A DNA stretch of 64,000 nucleotides from positions 2,418,001 to 2,482,000 of the forward strand of contig NZ_CP083666.1 in NCBI RefSeq assembly GCF_020097835.1, written 5' to 3'. The position numbers and the translations under genes were made by a program. Shown here one piece after another: positions 8,741 through 20,128 of this stretch. Positions within the stretch are counted from its first letter, which is position 1. Every line of letters starts with the position of its first letter. The stretch is from Haloprofundus halobius (GTDB taxonomy: Archaea; Halobacteriota; Halobacteria; Halobacteriales; Haloferacaceae). The notes beneath the pieces are model-generated. The model searched no databases. It was given only the letters and a program-made list of their open reading frames with translations, and was not told the DNA's origin.

Positions 8741-9682
8741 TTAGTCGTCCGACACCGCGTACGGTTCGCCTTCCGGGACAGTTTCGGGCGTAAGCGAGGC
8801 GTTCGGCTTGCGAGCGTACTTCCCCCACCCTGGCTGACTGTGCTTGTCGAAGTGAACGTAGTGTTGGGCGACTTTGCCGTGGTCGGCCTCTGGCGCGCGT
8901 TCGGTGACGAACGTGTCGAACGCGTCGTTCCAGGCGACGTGGTGCGAGAACAGCATCCCGCCGGGGGAGAGATGCTCCCACGCGAGGTCGAACTCGAACA
9001 GCATCCCCGTCTTCGAGTGCTCGGAGTCGTGGACGAACATATCGACCGTACCCAGTTTCGAGAGGAGTTTGGGCAACTCCCGCTGGGGGCGTCCGGCGAC
9101 GAACTCCCACCGACCGTGGAGTTTCTCGGGGACGATCCAACCCGGTTCCTTGTCCTCCGGAATCAGGTGGCTGTCGCGCTGGGAACAGGAGGGACGCCGA
9201 CGTTCGTACCGTTCGAGGTCCTCCTCGTCGGTCGGGTCCAGAAGCGACGAGTAGTCGATGGAGTACAGTCGCCCGGAGTCGTTGCGGTCGAGCGCGGCGA
9301 GAATCGCGAGCGTCGAGACGCCGTGGAAGACGCCCGTCTCGACGATGGTCTGTGGTTCGTACTTTCGGATGTACGCGTAGTAGCGGACGCAGTCGTCCTT
9401 GTGGATGTCGTAGAACGTCTCGTTGCCGAGTTCGTCGTACGCTCGCTTGAGGTTCTCGGCGATGACGCCGTTCATGAACTCCGCCTCGTACGCCTCGAGT
9501 TCCGCCTCGCTGTCGAAGAACCGGTCGATGAACGCCTGGCGTGTGAGCTCTTTCTCTCTGAACGTCTCCCACGAGGCTTGAGGGTGAAGAACGTAGAACG
9601 CCTTTCGCACCGCGGGCTTCACCCAACCGGGGGCGAGTTCGAATGACATCTGTCGTGCGCGTTTGACATGCCGAACCAGCAT
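8741..9682 (-). CDS. Class I SAM-dependent methyltransferase, CmcI-like (copy 2)
   Basis: A 313-residue paralogue of the protein at 7563: both share SRxxFADRFFDS/TRQAFIDRFFDS N-terminal helices, TIVETGVFHGVSTLAILAAL, GRLYSID, GWIVPE, AGRPQRELP and VHDSEHSxTGMLFEFD. The conservation is strong across the whole length, so this is a tandem duplication, with divergence mostly at the two termini and the DPTDEEDLERYERRRPSC region. A start at 9682 is supported by a TATA-like ACTTTTGA about 25 bases upstream; an in-frame ATG at 9649 is the alternative. Probable sugar or surface-glycan methylation, by inference from the family and the nearby glycosyltransferase. Confidence 0.87.
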   Translation of the reverse strand: MLVRHVKRARQMSFELAPGWVKPAVRKAFYVLHPQASWETFREKELTRQAFIDRFFDSEAELEAYEAEFMNGVIAENLKRAYDELGNETFYDIHKDDCVRYYAYIRKYEPQTIVETGVFHGVSTLAILAALDRNDSGRLYSIDYSSLLDPTDEEDLERYERRRPSCSQRDSHLIPEDKEPGWIVPEKLHGRWEFVAGRPQRELPKLLSKLGTVDMFVHDSEHSKTGMLFEFDLAWEHLSPGGMLFSHHVAWNDAFDTFVTERAPEADHGKVAQHYVHFDKHSQPGWGKYARKPNASLTPETVPEGEPYAVSDD

Positions 9683-9978
9683 AGGAGGTACCCACGTACT
9701 TACACGTCAAAAGTACGCGCCGATGAAAACACGTGTAATTCGAGCGTTCTTTTCGTTTAATTGACTAGAACTGGGGTATGTTGTCGTTGATAGACGGACA
9801 CCGTCGGGTGAACGCCCCGTAGCCGCGAGTTTCCAAATTTCGGATCTACAGGGACTCAGTAACCCGTCCACCGGGGTCGAAAGGGATGCATAACGGCTGT
9901 ATGGCCGGCGTACTGCGCGTGCGAACGCCCCGCAGAACCGACGAGTATTCAGGCGTCCCCTGCATAGCGTAGTTCCAG

Positions 9979-12933
<2,955 letters not shown>

Positions 12934-13082
12934 GCGCGGAGGCGAGTAACGCCGCCGCTCGGAAGGGGTGAACGGCCGGCGGGACTGCGCTCTGCGCGAG
13001 AGGCTCGCCGGACACCCGCCTTGGCCCCGTCGCGGCACGACGTTACATCGAGAGCGTTTGGTCTCCTTTTCGATGATAAACT

Positions 13083-13108
13083 CTCGCCGGACCGACGGTC
13101 CGGGCGAG
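13083..13108. promoter_or_regulatory. GC-rich palindrome upstream of the BNR-protein promoter
   Basis: Arms CTCGCCGGACC (13083-13093) and GGTCCGGGCGAG (13097-13108) are complementary with one bulged base. The palindrome ends ten bases before the TATA-like CTTATCT (13120-13126), which is itself about 27 bases before the ATG at 13150. It may be an operator next to the transcription factor B site, or the terminator of uvrA, 150 bases after its stop. Confidence 0.5.
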
Positions 13109-13149
13109 TCGCCAGCGCGCTTATCTACGCCGCGGCCAAATCGCGTGGT

Positions 13150-14142
13150 ATGACAACACAGTACGCAGCGTTGCGAAACGTCCTCCTCGTCGTCCGCGGT
13201 GGGCCGGGTGAGTGGCTCGTCGACAAGCGCTTGGCCGACCACGACATCGAGTGCGTCGCCGCCGCACCCGACGGGAAGACGGCGTTCTGCGGAACGTTCG
13301 ACGCGGGGTTCTGGCGAACCGACACCGAGGGACAGACGTGGCACCGCGTCGGCGACGAGACGCTCACCGACCCGGTGATGTCGGTGGCCGTCGACCCGAA
13401 CGACCCCGACCGCGTCTGGACCGGGACCGAACCGAGCGCCGTCTATCGCTCCGACGACGGGGGAGAAACGTGGGAGCAGTGCGGGGGGCTGACCGACCTC
13501 CCCTCCGCCGACGAGTGGTCGTTCCCGCCGCGGCCCGACACCCACCACGTCCGCTGGCTTGAGGTCGACCCCTCGGATTCCGATCACCTGTACGTCGGCG
13601 TCGAGGCGGGCGCGCTGGTACAGACCCACGACGGCGGCGAGACGTGGGAGGACCGCGTGCCGTCGGCGCGGCGGGACAATCACAGCCTCGCGACCCACCC
13701 GGACGCTCCCGACCGAGTGTGGTCGGCGGCGGGCGACGGCTACGCCGAGAGCGACGACGGCGGCGAGACGTGGGACCATCCGCAGAAGGGACTCGACCAC
13801 CGCTACTGCTGGAGCGTCGCGGTGGGGCGCGAGGCGAAGAACGTGCTCGTCTCGGCGGCCAGCGGCCCTCGGTCGGCGCACAACGTTGACGCCGCGGAGG
13901 CGTACGTCTATCGGCGTCGGCCCGGCGAACCGTGGAAGCGCCTCGACGGCCTCCCCACTGGTGAGGGGGTGACGCGTCCGGTACTGTCGACGGGCGGCAA
14001 CGGGTCGTTCTACGCGCTGTCGAACCGCGGACTCTATCGGTCGCAGAACAGCGGAAAGTCGTGGACGCGCGTCGACATCCCGTGGCCGGAGGCGTACGAG
14101 TCACAGACGGCACGCGGACTGGCGGTAGTCACGGAGTCGTAG
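13150..14142 (+). CDS. BNR/Asp-box beta-propeller protein
   Basis: A 330-residue protein with repeated Asp-box motifs: RSDDGGETWEQ, QTHDGGETWED, ESDDGGETWDH and RSQNSGKSWTR, spaced 55-110 residues apart, plus an initial degenerate repeat RTDTEGQTWHR. This pattern gives a sialidase-like or YCF48-like beta-propeller. No signal peptide is visible, so it is probably cytoplasmic. The ATG at 13150 follows a TATA-like box at 13120-13126; a longer open frame upstream is not supported. No catalytic residues of sialidases can be assigned, so a binding or scaffold role is as likely as hydrolysis. Confidence 0.85.
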   Translation: MTTQYAALRNVLLVVRGGPGEWLVDKRLADHDIECVAAAPDGKTAFCGTFDAGFWRTDTEGQTWHRVGDETLTDPVMSVAVDPNDPDRVWTGTEPSAVYRSDDGGETWEQCGGLTDLPSADEWSFPPRPDTHHVRWLEVDPSDSDHLYVGVEAGALVQTHDGGETWEDRVPSARRDNHSLATHPDAPDRVWSAAGDGYAESDDGGETWDHPQKGLDHRYCWSVAVGREAKNVLVSAASGPRSAHNVDAAEAYVYRRRPGEPWKRLDGLPTGEGVTRPVLSTGGNGSFYALSNRGLYRSQNSGKSWTRVDIPWPEAYESQTARGLAVVTES

Positions 14143-14184
14143 ACAGGTCGTCGGTCCGCACACGAGCGGACCGAACCGAGAAGG

Positions 14185-14190
14185 TATATA
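14185..14190 (+). promoter_or_regulatory. TATA box of the geranylgeranyl-reductase-like gene
   Basis: TATATA at 14185-14190, one of the clearest TATA boxes in the window, is centred 29 bases before the ATG at 14217. The spacing implies transcription starting at or next to the start codon. Confidence 0.75.
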
Positions 14191-14216
14191 GTCGTCCGAC
14201 GGGTCACTCACGACCG

Positions 14217-15296
14217 ATGTACGATTTCGTCGTGGTCGGCGTCGGTCCCGCAGGCGCACGCTTCGCCCGCCGCGCCGCCGAGGATGGATACGACGTGCTC
14301 GCACTCGAAAAGGGGGAGGTCGGCACGCCGCTGGCGTGTTCGGGTCACGTCAGTACCGACATCTGGGCGTACGTCCCCGACGCGGCGAAGGAGAAACTGT
14401 TCCAAAATCGCATCTACGGCGCGAACTTCCGCGTCGGCGGCCCCGACACGGACGCGAACCCCTTCTACAAGGACGAGGAGATATCGAACGTCATCGACCG
14501 CGTCGAACTCGACCGAACGCTCGCCGCCGCCGCCCGCGACGCCGGCGCCGACGTGCGCGAGGGTCACACTGTCACCGACGTGCAAGAGCGCGCCGACGGC
14601 GTCACCATCACCGCGAGTGCCGGCGGCGAGGAAGAGACGTTCGAGGCGAAGATGGTCGCCGGCTGTGACGGCCCCGTCTCGAAGGTTCGCCGCGAAGTCG
14701 GCGTGCCGGAGCCGGGCGAGTTGCTTCACGGAGTCTTGGCCTTCGACGACGAGGCCGACCACGGCGACTTCGTCGACGTCCACCTCACCGTCCCGCGCTT
14801 CTTCGCGTGGCGCATCCCCCGCGGCGACGCCGGCGTCGAGTACGGGTTGGCTGCACCGCCGGGCAAGGAGGTCAGAGAGATGTTCGACGTGTTGACCGAC
14901 ACCTACGACGTTGAGACGAGTCACTTCTGCTCGGGCGCGATACCGATCGGTCCGCCGCCGTCGGTAACCTCTCGGCGGGTGTTCCTGATCGGGGATGCGG
15001 CCGCACAGACGAAGCCGTTCACCGGCGGCGGCATCCTCTACGGGATGACCGCCGCCGACCACGCAGTCCGCGAAATCGACCCCGACCGCCCGCGGACGCT
15101 CGGCGAGTACGAGACGGCATGGCGGACGGACCTCGAACGGGAGATTCGACTCGGCCACTGGGTTCGGCGGGCGTACTCCCTGCCCGAACCCGTCCAGCGC
15201 GCCGGTCTCAAAGCGCTCTCCGGAAAAATCGGCGTCCACATGGACCGGCCGTCGTCGCTGTTCTCCGCCGAGCAGTTGCGAGCGTTCTTCTCGTAG
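14217..15296 (+). CDS. Geranylgeranyl reductase family FAD protein
   Basis: A 359-residue flavoprotein. The N-terminus FVVVGVGPAGARFAR is the GxGxxG dinucleotide-binding fold, followed by LALEKGEVGTPLACSGHVS (the family's Cys-Gly loop) and a second FAD contact VFLIGDAAAQTKPFTGGGI near residue 265. Relatives reduce the geranylgeranyl chains of archaeal lipids or act in other isoprenoid and flavin reactions, at the membrane surface. The start is fixed by the fold beginning immediately and by a TATA box 29 bases upstream; an in-frame upstream extension overlaps the preceding gene. The exact substrate cannot be read from sequence. Confidence 0.9.
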   Translation: MYDFVVVGVGPAGARFARRAAEDGYDVLALEKGEVGTPLACSGHVSTDIWAYVPDAAKEKLFQNRIYGANFRVGGPDTDANPFYKDEEISNVIDRVELDRTLAAAARDAGADVREGHTVTDVQERADGVTITASAGGEEETFEAKMVAGCDGPVSKVRREVGVPEPGELLHGVLAFDDEADHGDFVDVHLTVPRFFAWRIPRGDAGVEYGLAAPPGKEVREMFDVLTDTYDVETSHFCSGAIPIGPPPSVTSRRVFLIGDAAAQTKPFTGGGILYGMTAADHAVREIDPDRPRTLGEYETAWRTDLEREIRLGHWVRRAYSLPEPVQRAGLKALSGKIGVHMDRPSSLFSAEQLRAFFS

Positions 15297-15305
15297 CTCT
15301 CGTTT

Positions 15306-16406
15306 CTACTCCTGCGTCGACGCCTCGTACGTCGGCACTCGCCCCGAGCGGTCGCTGCCGTCGACGAACGGGAGGTCAGTCCGTGTCGCTGCCGTCGACT
15401 CCCCCTCGACGCGAACCGAGAGTTCGGTCGGTTCGACGTCGAAGTCGACGAGTGCGAGCGCGATGGGCCGGTCGAGGGTCGGACTGTCGACGGCGCGGGT
15501 GATTTCGCCCACCGAGGCGTCGCCGTCGAACACCGCCGCGCCGGACTCCGGTAGCGCGTCGGGGAGCAGTCCGACGAGACGCTTACTCGGTCGTCCTCGG
15601 TTTTCGACCTTCGAGACGACCTCTTGGCCGACGAAACAGCCCTTCGAGAAGTCGAGCGCGTTGCGGACGCCGAGCACGTTCGGCAGTCGCCCCGAGAGTT
15701 CGCTCTCGAACAGCGGCGTTCCGGCTTCGGCGGTGAGCGTCTCCCACGTCCGGTAGCCGAACGGGACGGCGTTCAGCCCGTGGAGGAGTAGCGTCGAGAA
15801 CACGTCCGGCGCGTCGGCGGCGGCGCAGACCACCTCGTACCCCTCCTCGCCGGTCGGCGCGTCGGCAGCGACGACGGTGACGCCTGCGTCGCCCATCGAC
15901 CCGCGGACGAACGATAGATGCGGTTCCGGCGCGCCCGCGCCGTTGAGCACGGAGGCGACCTTCTCGGTCGACTGCGGGCCGTGGACGCCGAAGACGCCGA
16001 AGTCGGCGGAGGCGTCTCGAATCTCGACGTCCTGGATGAACACCTTCCCCTGCCAGTCGGCGACGAGCGACTCCGTGACCTGCGGCGGCACGAAGAGCAG
16101 CAGTCGCTCGCCGGCGTTGTAGACGTACATGTCGGCCTCGGTACGACCCTGTGGGTCCAACAGCAGTGCGTACGTTCCCTCGCCGTCCTCGCGCGGGACG
16201 CGGTTGGAGACGACGTTGTCGACGTACTCGATTCGGTCGTCGCCGGAGACGACGACGACGCCGTAGCCCATCTCGACGACGCCGACGCCGTTTCTGACCG
16301 CTTTGTGCGTGCGTTCGGGGCGACCGTAGTGGGCGACGACGCGGCGGTCGTCGCGTGTCTCGTAAGTCGCGCCGTGGTCGTCGTGGAGGTCTCCGACGAG
16401 AGTCAT
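15306..16406 (-). CDS. YgfZ/GcvT-like folate-binding protein
   Basis: A 366-residue protein of the aminomethyltransferase fold. The motif KGCFVGQEV near residue 248 is the diagnostic K-G-C-x-x-G-Q-E signature of YgfZ/IBA57 proteins, which use folate in Fe-S cluster assembly or repair rather than in glycine cleavage. The N-terminal region (GVGVVEMGYGVVVVSGDDR) matches the folate-binding barrel. It is often annotated as GcvT in archaea, but the motif favours YgfZ. Convergent with the reductase gene, nine bases away. Confidence 0.88.
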   Translation of the reverse strand: MTLVGDLHDDHGATYETRDDRRVVAHYGRPERTHKAVRNGVGVVEMGYGVVVVSGDDRIEYVDNVVSNRVPREDGEGTYALLLDPQGRTEADMYVYNAGERLLLFVPPQVTESLVADWQGKVFIQDVEIRDASADFGVFGVHGPQSTEKVASVLNGAGAPEPHLSFVRGSMGDAGVTVVAADAPTGEEGYEVVCAAADAPDVFSTLLLHGLNAVPFGYRTWETLTAEAGTPLFESELSGRLPNVLGVRNALDFSKGCFVGQEVVSKVENRGRPSKRLVGLLPDALPESGAAVFDGDASVGEITRAVDSPTLDRPIALALVDFDVEPTELSVRVEGESTAATRTDLPFVDGSDRSGRVPTYEASTQE

Positions 16407-16487
16407 CGCCGAGGCGTAGGTCGCCGGGCGGTAAAAACGGTGTCCACCTGACGGTAGCGCCCGAGTCGGCGCCGGGTTCGTGGCACT

Positions 16488-16787
16488 TCAGAGGCCGAGT
16501 CGATCTCGAACCGCGTCGAGGAGACTTCGGTCTGCGTCGGCCGCCTCGTCGGTGTCGGGGACGACGTGGTCGGCGGGCATGATGCGGACGCGCTCCTCGG
16601 TTTGGTCGACGGTGATGAGGTTGTCCTCTTTCAACTCCGCGAGCGCCGACTCCAGCGTGTCGATATCGGCGTCGACCGCCGCTCGAAGCTCCAGAACCGT
16701 CATCCCGTCGTCGGCCCTGTCGACGAGTGCGTCGAGTACCGCGACTTCCACGTCGCCTCGATTGCGATACTCCCGCTTGGCTCTCAT
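16488..16787 (-). CDS. Small winged-helix protein
   Basis: A 99-residue protein with a predicted winged helix-turn-helix (about residues 12-68): DVEVAVLDALVDR, MTVLELRAAVDADIDTLESALAELKEDNLITV. From memory it resembles the haloarchaeal DUF6432 family. A TATA-like GGTAAACC (about 16811-16818, minus strand) lies 27 bases before the ATG. It may be a local transcriptional regulator, but no target is apparent. It is divergent from the zinc-finger gene at 16957. Confidence 0.78.
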   Translation of the reverse strand: MRAKREYRNRGDVEVAVLDALVDRADDGMTVLELRAAVDADIDTLESALAELKEDNLITVDQTEERVRIMPADHVVPDTDEAADADRSLLDAVRDRLGL

Positions 16788-16956
16788 ACAGTATGCATTC
16801 TCCCCAACCGGTTTACCGTTACCGGCGAGTCGACGTGACTGTCGCCCGCTCAGGGGAGTCCGACGTCGGAACTGTGAACCGTCGGTTCCGAGGTGTCGGC
16901 CGCGCGTCAGACGCCGAGGGGGTAGTTTTTAGTCACGGAGGTCGGAATTCCCGGCA

Positions 16957-17817
16957 ATGGGACTCAGGTGTCTGCTCGGGCACGACTTCGGCGAGACGGA
17001 GTTGGAGCGCGAGCGGGAGGAGAACGGCGAAGAGATGGTCGTCACCATCCGCGAGGTGAAGACCTGCGACCGCTGCGGCGAGACGCAGATCGTCAGCGAG
17101 AACAAGGAAGTCACGGCCGTACCGGGGCCCGACTCCGCGCTCGGCGATGACGACGCGACGACGGGGGTCGCCGCCGAGACGGAGCTCACCGGTGATACCA
17201 TCGAGGAGCAGTTCGAGGGCGACGACGATTTCGAACCGCCACAGAGCGCCGAGGAGGACGACGGGATCATCCTCGACGACGAGGAGACGGCCGAACCGGA
17301 GCCCGAGCGGCAGCCGGGCGAGTGGCCGGAGGCGAACGTCGGCGACGACAGCGACGACCGGATGCCGACGGTCGAAGAGGTCGAAGGGGCCGAAGCCGCG
17401 GACGAGGGAGGGTCCGACGCCGACGCCACCGACGACCCGACGCCGTGGCCGGAGGTCGACGGCGACGACGAGGGGTTCGACGCCGAACCATCCGACGGGT
17501 CGCCCTCGGACGTGACGTTCGGCGGTCTCGCACCGGAGCGGGCCGACGACGAAACGGAGTACGAGAGCCGAAACGGCTACGACGCGGAGTTCATCGCCAA
17601 CGGCGACGAACAACTCAACGGCGCGAGCGACACCGCCGACGGCTTCACGCGCGACGAGAGCGCCGCCGTCGAACTGGAGACCCGGAGCGAGGACGTGCCG
17701 ACCGAGTACGTCTGCCCGGAGTGCGGACTCACCAGACCGTCGAACGGCAGTTCGCTCCGCGCGGGCGACATCTGTCCGGAGTGCCGTCGGGGCTACATCG
17801 CCGAACGCGAGCGGTAG
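16957..17817 (+). CDS. Haloarchaeal zinc-finger protein with acidic linker
   Basis: A 286-residue protein with ordered ends and a long disordered middle. The N-terminus MGLRCLLGHDFGE and CDRCGETQ (near residue 39) form one Cys cluster; the C-terminus has CPECGLTRP and CPECRRGY, a zinc ribbon. The central 170 residues are strongly acidic and low in complexity. A TATA-like AGTTTTTAGTC ends about 25 bases before the ATG. I do not recognise a function; the pattern suggests a nucleic-acid or protein-binding adaptor. Confidence 0.8.
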   Translation: MGLRCLLGHDFGETELEREREENGEEMVVTIREVKTCDRCGETQIVSENKEVTAVPGPDSALGDDDATTGVAAETELTGDTIEEQFEGDDDFEPPQSAEEDDGIILDDEETAEPEPERQPGEWPEANVGDDSDDRMPTVEEVEGAEAADEGGSDADATDDPTPWPEVDGDDEGFDAEPSDGSPSDVTFGGLAPERADDETEYESRNGYDAEFIANGDEQLNGASDTADGFTRDESAAVELETRSEDVPTEYVCPECGLTRPSNGSSLRAGDICPECRRGYIAERER

Positions 17818-17943
17818 TCGGTGCTTTTTTCGAGCGGAGACGGGGAGCGAGGAGCGCGCCAAAGGAACAGTCAGCGTCTGACACGGGTATATAGGGCACG
17901 CTCGGACGAAACAAGTAAACCATCCCCTCGCAAACGGTGGCGC

Positions 17944-18327
17944 ATGAAGCAGTACAAGATGCGACGCGGCGAGACGCTCGAGGAGAACGCACCGGACCTC
18001 AAAGCGACCATCGAGGGGTACTTCGGCCCGGTCACAGGGACCGAGGAACACGACGGCCACGAACTGTACGTCGTCGGCGAACCCGAAAACCCGGTGTTCG
18101 AGCGCATCATCGCCGGCGCGGCGACGTTCAGCGGCAAGAAGGACAAACTCGCCGTCCACTTCGAGGAGCGCGACGCCGCGGAGGTCATCGCGGAGGGCAA
18201 CGCCGACGCCGCACAGGACGCCGTCGACGCGAAGAACAGCTTCCTGCTCGAAGTGACGGGCCGCGACGCGAAGTCCCGCCGCAACTCGATGAAACGCGCC
18301 GTCGAGGACGACACACCCGACGTATAA
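17944..18327 (+). CDS. DUF5611-like conserved haloarchaeal protein
   Basis: A 127-residue protein, MKQYKMRRGETLEE onward, containing an alternating alpha/beta pattern with HELYVVGEPENPVFERIIAGAA and KLAVHFEERDAAEVI. From memory it corresponds to the haloarchaeal DUF5611 family; no function is known to me. The start is set by the TATA-like AAGTAAAC about 27 bases upstream of the ATG; the open frame extends further upstream but without family-like sequence. It converges on the SDR gene at 18660 across the structured intergenic element described at 18341. Confidence 0.82.
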   Translation: MKQYKMRRGETLEENAPDLKATIEGYFGPVTGTEEHDGHELYVVGEPENPVFERIIAGAATFSGKKDKLAVHFEERDAAEVIAEGNADAAQDAVDAKNSFLLEVTGRDAKSRRNSMKRAVEDDTPDV

Positions 18328-18340
18328 CGACCTTTTAACG

Positions 18341-18656
18341 CCCACCTTTTGCGCTGCGGGCTGGCTTCGCCAGCCCTCGGCAAAAGCTGGACCAAAAGCA
18401 TTCGTCGCTCAGTTCGGCGGCGAAGCCGCCTCCCTTCGCTCCTCAGCCCGCTCGCTCCCTACGGTCGCTCGCGGTACAACAGCCGAGCGACGACCGGCGG
18501 CGGAGTGTCGCCGCCAACGGTTCTACCACGAGCGAGGGCGCTAGCCCGAGGGAGTGGGCCGACGACCGAGCAGAACGAAGTGAAGCGAGGGAGGAGTGCT
18601 TTTGGTCCAGCTTTTGCCGAGGGCGCGCGAAGCGCGCCCACAGCGCAAAAGGTGGG
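18341..18656. repeat. Structured intergenic element with 60-base covarying inverted arms
   Basis: Left arm 18341-18400 and right arm 18597-18656 are inverted copies identical at 55 of 60 positions. Each arm contains its own 8-bp hairpin with a three-base loop: 18358-18376 (GGGCTGGC/GCCAGCCC) and 18621-18639 (GGGCGCGC/GCGCGCCC). Four of the five arm differences are two paired changes that keep both local hairpins perfect. The 196-base core holds further short hairpins, such as GGCGG/CCGCC around 18416-18430. The element fills the 332-base gap between convergent genes and its right end lies three bases before the SDR stop codon. It could be a bidirectional terminator, a MITE-like repeat or a structured RNA. 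No target-site duplication is visible. Confidence 0.85.
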
Positions 18657-18659
18657 GTT

Positions 18660-19397
18660 CTAGAGGGTCTCCGGAAGCCACCCGCCGTCGACTTCGACGT
18701 TCTCGCCGCTGATGTAGCCGCTGTCCTCGTCGAGGAAGAACAGCAACGCCTGCGACAGATCCTCGAAGGAGGCCGGGCGACCGCGCGGCAGTTCGTCGGG
18801 GAACTCGTCGGAGTTCTCGGCGACGTACGGCGAGACGGCGTTGACGGTGACCCCGTCGTCCTGCGTGTCGGCCGCGAGCATCCGCGTGAACATCAGCACG
18901 CCGGTTTTAGCGACGAAGTACGGGAAGTTCTTCGGGTAGACCAGCGCCTTCTCGCTGCCCGCGTAACCGACGTTGACGATGCGCCCCCAGCCCTCGTCGC
19001 GCATCGCCGGAAGCGCGCGTTTCGAGCAGAGATACGTCCCGTAGAAGTTCGTCTCGACGACGCGTTGCCACGTGTCGAACTCCATCTCCTCCCAGTGTGT
19101 CGGCGCGAAGTCGCCGACGTTGTTGACGAGTACGTCGACGGAACGGAGCGTCGATTCGACGGTCGAGAAGAGGTCGTCGACGCCCTCGGGGTCGGTCACG
19201 TCGCCCTGCGTCGTCGTCGCCGAGACACCCCGACTCTCGGCCTCCGCGGCGACGTCTTCGGCTTCCTCGGCGCTCGAATGGTAGTGGACGGCGACGTCCG
19301 CGCCGCAGTCGGCCGCCGACAGCAGGAGTTCGCGACCGATACCTTTCGCGCTACCGGTCACGAGAACAGTACGACCCGACAGGTCGGGAGAGAGCAT
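18660..19397 (-). CDS. Short-chain dehydrogenase/reductase (SDR)
   Basis: A 245-residue classical SDR. TGSAKGIGREL near residue 15 binds NAD(P), NNVGD replaces the usual NNAG motif, and YFVAK near residue 156 carries the catalytic Tyr and Lys. The C-terminus EVDGGWLPE fits FabG-like enzymes. The substrate cannot be deduced. A Ser twelve residues before the Tyr could complete the active site, though the usual NISS segment reads NVGYAG. The ATG at 19397 has a TATA-like CTTTTGC 27 bases upstream, supporting it over an upstream start. Its stop abuts the inverted-repeat element. Confidence 0.9.
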   Translation of the reverse strand: MLSPDLSGRTVLVTGSAKGIGRELLLSAADCGADVAVHYHSSAEEAEDVAAEAESRGVSATTTQGDVTDPEGVDDLFSTVESTLRSVDVLVNNVGDFAPTHWEEMEFDTWQRVVETNFYGTYLCSKRALPAMRDEGWGRIVNVGYAGSEKALVYPKNFPYFVAKTGVLMFTRMLAADTQDDGVTVNAVSPYVAENSDEFPDELPRGRPASFEDLSQALLFFLDEDSGYISGENVEVDGGWLPETL

Positions 19398-19566
19398 GCG
19401 GAGACATCGGCCGCTGCGGGCAAAAGTGTACACGCGGCGGGGGAAATATACATGACCCGTGCGAACAGTTGTCATCACAGAGCCACAGCAGAGCAGTACA
19501 AATGTTTATTCGTTATTGAGTAAATTCTTCGTCACGTTTAAGTACTGCACGCGATTACAGAAATCC

Positions 19567-20022
19567 ATGACAGTAGATACGATTCTGTTGGCAGTCGGTG
19601 CCGGAGACGCCGAACGGGTCGAACGACTCGGGGAAGTCGCCGTCGACATCGCGGGACCGACCGGGGCGAAAGTCGTCCTCGGCCACGTGTTCACGCGCGA
19701 CGAGTACGACGACACCCTCGACAACCTGTCCTTCGACCGGACCGCCGAGGAGGTGTCGCCCGACGACGTCGCCGGGAGACACGCGACGATACGCGACCTC
19801 ACGAAGACGCTCGACGGCGCCGGCGTCGACTACGAGGTTCGCGGTGCGGTGGGCAAACACGGGACGAGCATCGTCGACCTGGCGTCGAACGTCGGGTCGG
19901 ACCTGATAATCGTCGGTGGTCGCCAGCGTTCGCCGACGGGCAAAGCCGTCTTCGGCAGCACCGCCCAGGAGGTCATGCTGTCGGCGCCGTGCCCCGTGAC
20001 GTTCGTCCGGTCGGACGACTGA
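19567..20022 (+). CDS. Universal stress protein (UspA family)
   Basis: A 151-residue single-domain Usp. It begins TVDTILLAVGAGDAE and ends with GSDLIIVGGRQRSPTGKAVFGSTAQEVM, which contains the G-x2-G-x9-GS/T ATP-binding signature, followed by CPVTFVR. The TTTAAGTA at 19538-19545 is centred about 26 bases before the ATG, indicating a leaderless transcript, and excludes the longer upstream frame. Family members bind ATP and are induced under stress; haloarchaea encode many. It is divergent from the SDR gene. Confidence 0.92.
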   Translation: MTVDTILLAVGAGDAERVERLGEVAVDIAGPTGAKVVLGHVFTRDEYDDTLDNLSFDRTAEEVSPDDVAGRHATIRDLTKTLDGAGVDYEVRGAVGKHGTSIVDLASNVGSDLIIVGGRQRSPTGKAVFGSTAQEVMLSAPCPVTFVRSDD

Positions 20023-20128
20023 ACGGCGGTCGGTCGGACGGTAGAACGATGACCGACGGTGTCCGCCGAATCCGGTGAGGTGAGAGCGGGGGCGAACAGT
20101 CATCTCGCTCCATGTGGCACAGTTCCGC

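Noticed and set aside
15306-16406. Glycine cleavage T-protein
   Set aside because: The KGCFVGQE motif marks YgfZ, and no gcvH or gcvP is nearby.
18341-18656. Insertion sequence remnant
   Set aside because: There is no transposase-like frame inside the 196-base core and no target-site duplication, so it is reported as a structured element rather than an IS.
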